Source: CAZYVD01 sp964651045
GTDB lineage: Bacteria; Zhuqueibacterota; QNDG01; DSAB01
Assembly: GCA_964651045.1 (NCBI GenBank)
Contig: CAZYVD010000034.1
Span: 1-27,593 of the forward strand
DNA length: 27,593 bases
Reading direction: 5' to 3'
The notes below the pieces were generated by a model. That model saw nothing but the letters and a program-made list of their open reading frames with translations. It did not search any database and had not been told where the DNA came from. Both the position numbers and the translations under genes were made by a program. Positions 6,212 to 14,107 of this stretch are shown here, in pieces; position 1 is the stretch's first letter, and each line of letters starts with the position of its first letter.

Positions 6212-8482
6212 CTAACTCTTATTTAACCCAATCTCTAAAATTTTAATTGCACTCTCCTTCCCCCTCTCGCCAATCTCCAGCACTGGTCCAACACATGAAG
6301 GACATCCGCTTGAGCATCCGCATGATACAATCAGGTCCCTTGCTGCCTTTAGAATTTCTTCATGAAAGTTGAATATCTTCTGGCTATATCCCACTCCTCC
6401 TGGAGTATGTTCATAAATATAGATTGTAGGCATCGATGAAAAAACAGATCGTAGCATCGGTATTGTTCTAAGATCCTTTGGATCTGTCATTACCCATAGA
6501 GGAACAATATTCTCCAGCACATTGGCAACTGCCTTAAGGCCATCGCTCAGATTCTGCTGTGAAAGTAAAAGCTTCTCTTTAATTTTATCGTCCAGTTCCC
6601 ACCAGTAGGCAGTTGTGTGCATCGTCATTTCTGGAAGATGGATGCGCCCAGAGCCAACATTTTCATGTGTATTAAATTTAATTTTTTTATATAGAGTTGC
6701 AAGAGTCGTAACACTTACCTCACCATGACTCTTTTTGCCTGCTGCCACCTCTTTTGTTTCAAAGACGTCGAGCACACGAACATCTGTTTTAGTCTGAGCG
6801 TCTGTATAGTAGTTTACATCGACCCTGCGTACATATGCCTTACGTCCCTCCCAATCAAGCCTGTCCACATGATACTGAACTCCTTCATGTATATATATAG
6901 CTTCATCATGAACAAGCATTGGTGCGCTGTAGAGGTCGACTTCACCAATTACCTTCTCATTATCTGTCCTGTCGATAATGACAACATTATCCGGAGCAGC
7001 ACTTCTGAGACTTATCTCCTCTGCTGGGTAGGCCTCACTCGACCAGTGGTACTGATCTCCGGATTTGTGAAGAATCCCATGATCCTCTAAATATTTCAAC
7101 AGTTCACCTATCTGAGTCTTACCAAACATCTCTTCTTCTCTGAAGGGAAGTTCAAAAGCAGCACACTTTAAATGGGAGAGTAATATGATTAGATTATTCG
7201 GATCAACAATGCCCATTTCAGGAGAGCCGGAAAAAAAATATTCGGGATGGTTTATTATATATTGATCGAGTGGACTGCTGGTTGCTATCAGTATGGCCAG
7301 AGAGACCGACTCTCTTCTCCCAGCCCTTCCTGCCTGCTGCCATGCAGATGCTATTGTACCTGGATATCCAGCCATTATAGAAACCGACAGCTGGCCAATA
7401 TCTATTCCCAGTTCGAGAGCATTTGTAGATACTACACCCTGAATCGATCCATCTCGAAGTCCCCTCTCAATCTCCCTTCTCTGCCCTGGAAGGTAACCAC
7501 CCCTGTATCCTCTTATGAGATTGGGCGATTTTTTCAACTTGATCATTACCTCTTTAAGATATGTTAGCAAAACCTCGACCCTTAATCGGCTACGTGCAAA
7601 AACTATTATCTGAGCACCAGCATTCAGAAAGAGTCTTGCAATCGATCTCGCCTCTTTAACAGACGATTTTCTAATACCGAGTTCTCTATTCACCACAGGA
7701 GGATTGTAAAAAATAAAATGCTTCTCTCCTTGAGGTGCGCCGCTTCTGTTGATTAGAAAAACTTCATCTTCTATCAGGTTTTGAAACAGCTCTTTTGGGT
7801 TTGCAATGGTTGCAGAACATCCAATAAATACAGGGGATGAATTGTAAAAAGAGGTTACCCTTTTAAGCCTTCTGATTAGATTAGCCAAATGACTCCCAAA
7901 TACGCCTCTATATGAATGAACCTCATCGATTACCACATACTTTAAATTCTCAAAAAGCTTCACCCATTTTGTATGATGGGGCAGTATTCCCTGATGCAGC
8001 ATATCCGGGTTTGTTACAACTATGTGTCCGACAAGACGAATTGCCTTTCTTGCAGATACCGGAGTATCTCCATCAAAGGTATAGGTCTTTATATCGATCT
8101 TGAGCAGTCTTACCAGATCGTGTAATTCTGAGAGCTGATCCTGAGAAAGAGCCTTTGTTGGGAAAATGTATAGTGCTCTTGTCTCAGAATCTTCTATAAT
8201 CGACTGTAACACGGGTATATTGTAGCAGAGGGTCTTGCCCGAGGCAGTGGGTGTAACTATAACAACATTTTTGCCTTGAAAGATCTTCTCGATTGCCTCT
8301 GCCTGATGGCTGTACAGCTTCTCGATCCCTCGATTCTTCAGTGCAGAGGATAACCTCGGATCAATATTTTCTGGAAATTGTGCATATTCGGCCGAGCGTG
8401 CAGGGATCCTCTCCCAGCGTGTAACATTGGCCGAAAAATCGGGAGATTCGCTCAGGTAATCTATCATTTGATCAAGGTTCAT
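6212..8482 (-). CDS. MrfA/Hrq1-type DEAD/DEAH helicase with C-terminal DUF1998 zinc site
   Basis: A 756-residue superfamily 2 helicase of the YprA/MrfA-Hrq1 group, ATP-driven DNA helicases linked in Bacillus to mitomycin C lesion repair and in yeast to crosslink repair. Seen: helix and Q-like region with YSHQ (57-60), Walker A TPTASGKT (77-84), DEVH box (186-189), SAT (223-225), helicase C domain with STNALELGID (352-361) and motif VI QQAGRAGRR (382-390), then a long C-terminal region ending in a four-cysteine cluster C721, C723, C727, C730 in a CGCSSGCPSC context, the expected metal site of DUF1998. The length fits bacterial MrfA. The ATG has AGAGAG about six bases upstream. No MrfB-like exonuclease gene is adjacent, unlike the Bacillus arrangement; the gene stands alone and diverges from the secreted protein at 8640. 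Confidence 0.88.
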   Translation of the reverse strand: MNLDQMIDYLSESPDFSANVTRWERIPARSAEYAQFPENIDPRLSSALKNRGIEKLYSHQAEAIEKIFQGKNVVIVTPTASGKTLCYNIPVLQSIIEDSETRALYIFPTKALSQDQLSELHDLVRLLKIDIKTYTFDGDTPVSARKAIRLVGHIVVTNPDMLHQGILPHHTKWVKLFENLKYVVIDEVHSYRGVFGSHLANLIRRLKRVTSFYNSSPVFIGCSATIANPKELFQNLIEDEVFLINRSGAPQGEKHFIFYNPPVVNRELGIRKSSVKEARSIARLFLNAGAQIIVFARSRLRVEVLLTYLKEVMIKLKKSPNLIRGYRGGYLPGQRREIERGLRDGSIQGVVSTNALELGIDIGQLSVSIMAGYPGTIASAWQQAGRAGRRESVSLAILIATSSPLDQYIINHPEYFFSGSPEMGIVDPNNLIILLSHLKCAAFELPFREEEMFGKTQIGELLKYLEDHGILHKSGDQYHWSSEAYPAEEISLRSAAPDNVVIIDRTDNEKVIGEVDLYSAPMLVHDEAIYIHEGVQYHVDRLDWEGRKAYVRRVDVNYYTDAQTKTDVRVLDVFETKEVAAGKKSHGEVSVTTLATLYKKIKFNTHENVGSGRIHLPEMTMHTTAYWWELDDKIKEKLLLSQQNLSDGLKAVANVLENIVPLWVMTDPKDLRTIPMLRSVFSSMPTIYIYEHTPGGVGYSQKIFNFHEEILKAARDLIVSCGCSSGCPSCVGPVLEIGERGKESAIKILEIGLNKS

Positions 8483-8562
8483 TTTGCTCTCTCTGATCGA
8501 TACTTTATCTTTTTATCTATGTCTAAATATAGTAGATTATGAAAAATAAAAAAAGAAAAATC

Positions 8563-8594
8563 TTGAAACTATCAATCCAATTTATTACTATAAT
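8563..8594 (+). promoter_or_regulatory. Possible promoter of the secreted-protein gene
   Basis: TTGAAA at 8563-8568 with TACTAT at 8586-8591 (17 bp), overlapping TATAAT at 8589-8594. Spacing to the better -10 is 20 bp, so the exact pair is uncertain. The downstream gene starts at 8640 after an AGGAGG site. Confidence 0.35.
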
Positions 8595-8639
8595 AAGTTA
8601 AAATATTAACCACGACAAAACACCACATAGGAGGTTAAA

Positions 8640-9491
8640 ATGAACAAAATGAAAATGGTTATATTGTTTCTATTAATCTTCTTTTCATGTCTCTATAGCC
8701 AGGAAGATAAATTTAAACTGGAATACAAATTTCAAAATGGCGAGAGACTACAGTATAAAATCGAAAGACACGACAGTATAACGACAAGTGCTGCTGGTCA
8801 GGAGATGAAATTCAACACAACCATTTTCATGCTTCAGTCCTTAGTAGTAGAGGAAGCAGGAAAAGATAAATCATTTACATTAAAATTAAAAACCGATTCT
8901 GTATGGACGGATAAAAATACAGAAAACATGATTAACACAAGTAGCAGTATGAACCGGATGGGAGAGAGAAGGTCACAGAGACGAACCTTTTCAAGGGCGA
9001 TGGGAAGATTTGGAAACCAGCAGCGTGAAAGGAAAATTACTATCACAACTAATGGAAGACAATCTCAAGATAGTGGCCAACCAATACCCTTTCTCATCAC
9101 TCTGCCAGAAAAAGAGGTCTCTGTGAACGACACATGGGACTTTGAGATAAAATTCGACAACAAGGGAAGGTCAAAAGGCACAACAACTATCAAGGGTGAG
9201 TGCCTGCTTTACGATATAGAAAAAAAAGACAGTAAAAATATAGCCGTAATAGTTGCAAATTCAGAGACAAACAGTGAGTCTCAGTTCAAGTTCCAGATTC
9301 AAGAAAGAACCATATCCGGATCGAATGTGAGTAAGAGCACACAATACAGTATTGTATATTTCGATATCGACAAAGGAAGAATAGTAGAGATTGTATCTGA
9401 AGAGACAAGTGAATCGACCAGAGAAAGTGGAGGAATGACAACACCCTCTACGCGAAAATCAAACATATCGATAAAGCTGCTCTCTGGTTGA
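8640..9491 (+). CDS. Secreted protein of unknown function
   Basis: I do not recognise this family with certainty. The 283-residue product has an N-terminal hydrophobic signal (about 4-20), probably cut after ...LYSQ. The Cys17 in FFSC is not a clean lipobox. The rest is soluble and rich in Ser, Thr, Lys and beta-strand-like alternation. A strongly basic Arg-rich segment (about 102-132, with GERRSQRR) precedes a LPEKEVSVNDTWDFE segment (about 153-167). The phrase of the type 'lPe..v.vgDtW' also occurs in periplasmic proteins of the DUF6263 sort, a weak resemblance only. The start is secure: TAGGAGG is seven bases upstream of the ATG. It is transcribed alone, diverging from the helicase and converging on pdxT. 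Confidence 0.75.
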   Translation: MNKMKMVILFLLIFFSCLYSQEDKFKLEYKFQNGERLQYKIERHDSITTSAAGQEMKFNTTIFMLQSLVVEEAGKDKSFTLKLKTDSVWTDKNTENMINTSSSMNRMGERRSQRRTFSRAMGRFGNQQRERKITITTNGRQSQDSGQPIPFLITLPEKEVSVNDTWDFEIKFDNKGRSKGTTTIKGECLLYDIEKKDSKNIAVIVANSETNSESQFKFQIQERTISGSNVSKSTQYSIVYFDIDKGRIVEIVSEETSESTRESGGMTTPSTRKSNISIKLLSG

Positions 9492-9818
9492 CCCTTGCAG
9501 CAGTATATTTTAATTTCAATAAGATTTTAAAATACTCAATATCACAGAGCAGCAATAAGATAATCATTTTGTTAGGATGATAGATGTTTTTGTATATTGG
9601 TAATCTGGCAAACTGGATGTTTTTTATAAAGAATAGAAAAATTTAACTAGTAATTTAGCTTTTATATTCTCAGTATGATATAGGACCTTTTGACAATAAA
9701 AATCTTTTAGTATAGAATGGATCAAACAAAATTGAACCATTTGGATTATTCTTATTGGTTTATTTTATCTCTCTATTCAATAAAGAGATAATAGCAATTT
9801 ATAAAAAATTAACCCAAT
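9492..9818. other. Convergent intergenic region
   Basis: No coding frame. It contains a plus-strand promoter-like pair (TTGACA 9690-9695, 17 bp, TAGAAT 9713-9718) that points at the 3' end of pdxT and has no gene behind it. Near pdxT there is an imperfect hairpin at 9765-9791 (TTATCTCT/AGAGATAA with inner TAT/ATA pairs). Neither strand has a T-tract after that hairpin, so it is not a classical terminator. Nothing else is recognisable. Confidence 0.5.
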
Positions 9819-10397
9819 TCAGCTACCGATCATTTTCTCTACAAAATACCTGTGTATTCTCAAATCTTTAGTAAGTTCAGGATGAAATGTTAACACTAAA
9901 ATATTATTACTCTTTGCCATAACCACGTCATTTTCATGAAAGGCTAAGGGTTCAACGTCCCTTCCGAGTGAAATTATTCTTGGAGCACGAATGAAAACTC
10001 CCTCAAATTCTGGATTATCTTTAAAAATTTTAATGCGCACCTTATCGTTAAAAGAATCAACCTGCCGTCCATAACTGTTCCTCTCCACCTCTATATCAAT
10101 CAGTCCAAGAGTCTTCATGTCGTCGTTCACCAACCTCTTGGCAAGAATAATAAGGCCTGCACAAGTGCCCATGACAGGCCTTTCTTTAGCAAATTCTTTT
10201 ACCGCCTCAAAAAGATTTGACTTTTCAAGAAGCTTAATAAATGTGGTAGACTCTCCGCCAGGGATTACCAGACCCTCGCATTCGGTAAGCTCATCGGGCC
10301 ATCTCACAACTCTTGGAGTTGCCCCTATACGAGTTATACACTTCTGGTGAAGCGCAAAATCACCCTGAAGACCCAGAACTCCCACCACCCTCTTCAT
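9819..10397 (-). CDS. pdxT: PdxT, glutaminase subunit of pyridoxal 5'-phosphate synthase
   Basis: Class I glutamine amidotransferase subunit that hydrolyses glutamine and channels ammonia to PdxS for PLP synthesis. Counting from the ATG at 10397 (192 aa, MKRVVGVLGLQG start), the nucleophile is Cys79 in GTCAGL, the oxyanion/PGGES segment is at 46-50, and the triad closes with His172 and Glu174 in TFHPE; Cys79 equals the Bacillus numbering. An in-frame ATG six bases upstream (10403) is possible. The chosen ATG overlaps the pdxS stop as TAATG, so the two subunits are translationally coupled, with GGGG just upstream as ribosome site. Confidence 0.95.
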   Translation of the reverse strand: MKRVVGVLGLQGDFALHQKCITRIGATPRVVRWPDELTECEGLVIPGGESTTFIKLLEKSNLFEAVKEFAKERPVMGTCAGLIILAKRLVNDDMKTLGLIDIEVERNSYGRQVDSFNDKVRIKIFKDNPEFEGVFIRAPRIISLGRDVEPLAFHENDVVMAKSNNILVLTFHPELTKDLRIHRYFVEKMIGS

Positions 10398-11284
10398 TAC
10401 CATCCCCGCTCTTGAAGTCTCTCCTCCTGTGGAATCTGAGAAATCTCAAGCCCCGGCATTGCTTCTCTCAATCCCTCTGAGGCCTTGGCAACAATGTCGG
10501 GATCGTTGTAGTTCGTAGTAGCAATGACTATAGCCTTCGCCCTTTCCTCTGGATCTTCCGATTTAAATATCCCTGATCCTACAAATACAGATTCTGCACC
10601 CAGTTGCATCATTAAAGATGCATCTGCAGGAGTTGCTATTCCACCAGCTGCGAAATTTGGCACCGGCAGTCTGCCCTTCTTCTTTACATACCTTACAAGA
10701 TCTACAGGCACACCCATCTCCTTTGCCTTGATTACAAGTTCCTCATCTCCCAGAGTTGTAATCTCTTTTATGGCAGATACGACCATTCTCATGTGCCGGA
10801 CTGCTTCGATTATGTTTCCACTTCCGGCCTCTCCCTTTGTACGTATCATGGCAGCTCCCTCTGCAATGCGACGGAGTGCCTCACCCAGTTCCCTGCATCC
10901 ACACACAAATGGAACCTTAAACTGCCACTTGTCTACATGATATCTATCATCTGCTGGTGTTAAAACTTCGCTCTCATCAATAAAATCGACTCCCAGTGAT
11001 TGAAGAACCTGAGCCTCTGCAAAGTGTCCGATCCTGCATTTTGCCATCACAGGAATCGATACAGCGTTCATAATCTCTTTTATCACACGTGGATTCGACA
11101 TCCTTGCAACTCCGCCATGGGCCCTGATGTCTGCGGGTATCCTCTCGAGTGCCATCACAGCAACTGCACCAGCATCCTCTGCAATGCGAGCCTGATCAGC
11201 ATTTGTCACATCCATAATGACTCCACCCTTAAGCATCTCCGCAAGCCCAACTTTTAATTTATAATCTTTATCCATCTTAAACAT
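10397..11284 (-). CDS. pdxS: PdxS, synthase subunit of pyridoxal 5'-phosphate synthase
   Basis: A (beta/alpha)8 enzyme that builds PLP from ribose 5-phosphate, glyceraldehyde 3-phosphate and PdxT-derived ammonia. Seen: the family signature around GGVIMDV (catalytic Asp), the imine-forming Lys in VMAKCRIGH, the second catalytic Lys in IRTKGEAGSGN, phosphate-binding AAGGIATPADA, and the C-terminal ERLQERGW tail. The 295 aa match the family. The ATG at 11284 follows GGAGG with 8-nt spacing; a GTG one codon earlier is also usable. It begins a two-gene operon with pdxT. PLP made here is the cofactor of the SPT-like enzyme and of the aminotransferase missing from the dap operon. Confidence 0.97.
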   Translation of the reverse strand: MFKMDKDYKLKVGLAEMLKGGVIMDVTNADQARIAEDAGAVAVMALERIPADIRAHGGVARMSNPRVIKEIMNAVSIPVMAKCRIGHFAEAQVLQSLGVDFIDESEVLTPADDRYHVDKWQFKVPFVCGCRELGEALRRIAEGAAMIRTKGEAGSGNIIEAVRHMRMVVSAIKEITTLGDEELVIKAKEMGVPVDLVRYVKKKGRLPVPNFAAGGIATPADASLMMQLGAESVFVGSGIFKSEDPEERAKAIVIATTNYNDPDIVAKASEGLREAMPGLEISQIPQEERLQERGW

Positions 11285-11338
11285 CACTAATACCTCCTGA
11301 TGTGAATCTATTCATTTTTAATATATAGAATTAAAACA

Positions 11339-11367
11339 AATTTACAAAATTTTTTATAGCTGGTCAA
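11339..11367 (-). promoter_or_regulatory. Possible pdxS promoter
   Basis: Minus strand TTGACC (11367-11362), 17 bp, TAAATT (11344-11339). It is a moderate match, about 50 bp ahead of pdxS in the divergent spacer shared with the glycosyltransferase gene. No MocR-type operator is recognised. Confidence 0.4.
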
Positions 11368-11378
11368 CAATTTATCCC

Positions 11379-11407
11379 TTGTTTTTTTCCTAAATAATAT
11401 GTATAGT
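11379..11407 (+). promoter_or_regulatory. Possible promoter of the glycosyltransferase-GNAT operon
   Basis: TTGTTT (11379-11384), 17 bp, TATAGT (11402-11407), with a leader of only about 20 nt before the ATG at 11434, whose ribosome site is weak (CAGG). Confidence 0.4.
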
Positions 11408-11433
11408 AATAAAAATTTTCAGGCATATTCAAG

Positions 11434-12573
11434 ATGTTTTATTTATCTATCATATTCATTATATTTCTTCTACTCTATTTTTTTCTGAGCCTGATATCGA
11501 TGTTCTTCCAGTACTGCCGTCATGAACGATCAGAGAAACATCGACCCAGAGTATCGGTAATAATAGCTGCTCACAACGAAGAGGAAAAACTCCCAGCATG
11601 TCTTCAATCTCTCAGGGAGCTGGACTATCCTAACGAGAAACTCGAGTTCATTCTCATAAACGACCGCTCCACAGATAGCACAGAGAAATTAATGAAAGAA
11701 TTTTCATTAAAGGAAAAGAATGCGAAAATAATAACCATAAATAGAATAGATCCACAAACACAGGGAAAGGTCAACAGTCTTATTCAGGGTGTAAGGGCAA
11801 GCAGCGGCGATTTTCTTTTCTTTACAGATGCAGACTGCATAGCACCACCTAAATGGATAAAAAGTCATATAAATGGTTACGAGAAAAACATTGGTATGGT
11901 TGGTGGATATCTTGTTCTCGATGATCCGAACAACAACCAATCACTCTTTTCAAAAGTACAGTCTATCGACTGGATATATCTGACCTCGATTGCGATGTCT
12001 TGGTGCAATATGGGGCATCCGCTGAGTATATTTGGAAACAACTTCTCCATCAGAAGAGATGTATATGAAAATATTGGAGGATATGAAGCGGTTAATAATC
12101 ACATTATTGAGGATTTTGCTCTTTGTAGAAATCTCTTTAAAAAGGGCACTCACAGGATACGCATAACAATGGATTCGGATGGTGCCGTATATACCCACCC
12201 TGTAAAAAATTTAAAAGAATTTATGATTCAAAGGAAGCGGTGGGCAATCGGCTGCCGATATCACGGGCCAGTTGCATACCTGCTGATGAGTGTTCTATTC
12301 TTCTCACACATGCTGACCCTTCTGTTTCTAATATCTGGAAATCTTTTAATGGCAGCCTTAGGAGTGGTTGTCATGGTGACATCTGACATGGCTGTGCTGT
12401 GGCATCCTTTAAATTCATTGAAAAGAGGATATCTTTTAAAGTTCATCCCTATTTTTAAACTATATCAAATATGTTATACAACATTAATGGCCCCATACAT
12501 GTTTTTTGCAACGAGAGTTGAATGGAAAGATTCGGAATACTTATATAAAAGTTATAATTGTATGTTTCTATAA
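11434..12573 (+). CDS. Membrane-anchored family 2 glycosyltransferase
   Basis: A 379-residue processive-type GT2 enzyme using a nucleotide sugar at the cytosolic membrane face. Layout: N-terminal membrane helix (2-26); GT-A domain with VSVIIAAHNEE (40-50), ND at 76-77, the metal-binding TDAD (131-134), the acceptor-site ED pair (226-227) and QRKRW (266-270, the QxxRW motif); then about three C-terminal membrane helices (roughly 278-300, 302-324, 335-360). Known relatives make polysaccharides or glycosylate lipids. The next gene, 60 nt on, is a paralogue of the candidate ceramide synthase, so transfer of a sugar to a sphingolipid-like acceptor is my preferred but unproven reading. Translation begins at ATG with only a weak CAGG site; the N-terminal helix begins right at this Met, which supports the start. 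Confidence 0.85.
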   Translation: MFYLSIIFIIFLLLYFFLSLISMFFQYCRHERSEKHRPRVSVIIAAHNEEEKLPACLQSLRELDYPNEKLEFILINDRSTDSTEKLMKEFSLKEKNAKIITINRIDPQTQGKVNSLIQGVRASSGDFLFFTDADCIAPPKWIKSHINGYEKNIGMVGGYLVLDDPNNNQSLFSKVQSIDWIYLTSIAMSWCNMGHPLSIFGNNFSIRRDVYENIGGYEAVNNHIIEDFALCRNLFKKGTHRIRITMDSDGAVYTHPVKNLKEFMIQRKRWAIGCRYHGPVAYLLMSVLFFSHMLTLLFLISGNLLMAALGVVVMVTSDMAVLWHPLNSLKRGYLLKFIPIFKLYQICYTTLMAPYMFFATRVEWKDSEYLYKSYNCMFL

Positions 12574-12633
12574 ATAGTATTACATTCTATACATTAAATC
12601 AACAGAAGGATCAATTTTGGAGAGGAGGTAAAA

Positions 12634-13752
12634 ATGTCTCTTTATGTCAAAGAAATTGACGGCCGCAGAGAATTAAAAAAGTTTATCTATCTTCCTGAGA
12701 AGATTCATCGTAATCACTCGACATGGGTGCCGCCGATATACATGGATGAATGGAGCTACTTTAATCCCAAGAAGAATAAGGCGTTTTCATACTGTGACAC
12801 AACAATGGTACTCGCTTATAAAGATAAAGAAGTGGTTGGAAGAATCATGGGAATAATTAACAGACGGTACAACGAATTTCGCAAGGAAAATTCCGGTAGA
12901 TTTGCATATCTCGAATGCTGGAACGACCAGGAGGTTGCACACACGCTTCTCTCATACGTAGAGGAATGGGCAAGAAAAAAGGGAATGACAAAAATTGTCG
13001 GTCCTTATGGTTTTTCTGATCAGGATCCCGAGGGCTTTCTTGTTGAAGGTTTTGAATACCAGGCAACCATTGCAACATACCATAACTATGAATATATAAT
13101 CGACCTATTGAAAAAAGAGGGATATAAAAAAGATGTAGATTATGTTGTATATAAGGTTGACATACCCAAAGAGATCCCTGAATTCTATAAAAAGATCTTT
13201 GATAGAATAACAAGAAAAGGGGATTTTAAATTATTAGAATTTACTAAAAGAAAACAGTTGAAAAAATACATTATTCCTATATTCAATCTGATGAATGAAT
13301 GTTACAGCGAGCTCTACGGTTTTGCTCCCCTCGACGATCAGGAGATGAACGATCTGGCTAAACGATACCTCCCCATTGTTGATCCTCGTTTTATAAAAGT
13401 TGTAATGCACAAAGATGAGGTTGTGGCTTTCATCATCGGAATTCCCAACATGTGCGAAGGCATAAAAAAAGCAGGAGGCCACCTCCTGCCATTTGGAATA
13501 TTCTATATACTGCGTGCAGCTAAAAAAACAAAACAGCTCGATCTTCTTCTGGGTGCTATAAAAGAAAAATACCGCGGTCTCGGCCTCGATGTAATGATGG
13601 GGTTCAAGACCCTGGAATCGGCCTCAAAGGCTGGGTTTGAATACATAGACAGCCATCATGAGCTTGAGACAAATAAAAAGATGCGAGCCGAGATGGAGAG
13701 AATGGGCGGAAAAGTGTATAAGAGATTCAGGGTCTTTAAAAAGAATCTGTAG
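12634..13752 (+). CDS. Second GNAT-fold acyltransferase, paralogue of the SPT neighbour
   Basis: 372 residues, collinear with the protein at 2171-3298. Shared blocks are WVPP near 32-35, GRIMGI (70-75), a NEF tripeptide, a Gly-aromatic stretch (GRFAYLE), W..KKGM..IVGP, NY.Y, LPFG, a long helix, and the C-terminal HHELETNKKMRAEMERMGG block. Identity is moderate, so this is an old duplication rather than a recent copy. It differs in the central substrate-facing loop: QDPEG here against QNEDCG in the first copy. It is led by an excellent GAGGAGG site and follows the glycosyltransferase. Proposed role: N- or O-acylation of a lipid amine or headgroup in the same pathway as the first copy. The substrate cannot be read from sequence. 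Its stop is only 4 bp from the stop of the converging cupin gene. Confidence 0.6.
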   Translation: MSLYVKEIDGRRELKKFIYLPEKIHRNHSTWVPPIYMDEWSYFNPKKNKAFSYCDTTMVLAYKDKEVVGRIMGIINRRYNEFRKENSGRFAYLECWNDQEVAHTLLSYVEEWARKKGMTKIVGPYGFSDQDPEGFLVEGFEYQATIATYHNYEYIIDLLKKEGYKKDVDYVVYKVDIPKEIPEFYKKIFDRITRKGDFKLLEFTKRKQLKKYIIPIFNLMNECYSELYGFAPLDDQEMNDLAKRYLPIVDPRFIKVVMHKDEVVAFIIGIPNMCEGIKKAGGHLLPFGIFYILRAAKKTKQLDLLLGAIKEKYRGLGLDVMMGFKTLESASKAGFEYIDSHHELETNKKMRAEMERMGGKVYKRFRVFKKNL

Positions 13753-13756
13753 AGTA

Positions 13757-14104
13757 TCAGATCGGCACGAGGCAGATCAATTTCAATACCGTCTCTCCTT
13801 TGTTCATGAAGCAGTGCTTCTCATTCGGTGGAACAAAGATTGCAGTACCAACAGTTACAGCAACCTCTTCTCCATTCCTCCAGACCGCACCATTCCCTTC
13901 AAGAATAAAGACCTCATGTTCATGGGAATGTGTATGAAGAGGAGTCGTTCCACCAGGCTCAACTTCAAAGAGTCTCATCGCAAAATTGGGGGCTCCATCC
14001 TTATCCGATATTAACCACCTGATCGTAACACCCTCTGCCCCATCCATATTTACGGGTGAGGGTTCGATATCCGAATAATGAATAACCTTCATATAAACCT
14101 CCAA
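13757..14104 (-). CDS. Small single-domain cupin protein
   Basis: 115 residues forming one cupin beta-barrel. The metal site is evident in PLHTHSHEHEVFILEG, which gives the His/His/Glu set of cupin motif 1, and motif 2 appears as PPNEKHCFMN with the last His. No second domain, so it is a small metal-binding cupin of unspecified activity (dioxygenase, isomerase or ligand sensor). It is the last gene of the dap operon, 3 nt after the pepT stop, with translation probably coupled. No link to lysine metabolism is known to me. It converges on the GNAT gene with 4 bp between stops and no room for a terminator. Confidence 0.8.
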   Translation of the reverse strand: MEVYMKVIHYSDIEPSPVNMDGAEGVTIRWLISDKDGAPNFAMRLFEVEPGGTTPLHTHSHEHEVFILEGNGAVWRNGEEVAVTVGTAIFVPPNEKHCFMNKGETVLKLICLVPI

Positions 14105-14107
14105 ATT

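Noticed and set aside
10524..10940. 138-codon plus-strand open frame inside pdxS
   Set aside because: It lies wholly antisense to the highly conserved pdxS coding region; a shadow frame.
13658..14014. 118-codon plus-strand frame spanning the GNAT end and the cupin gene
   Set aside because: It overlaps two well-supported genes and shows no motif; the cupin metal motif on the other strand explains the region.
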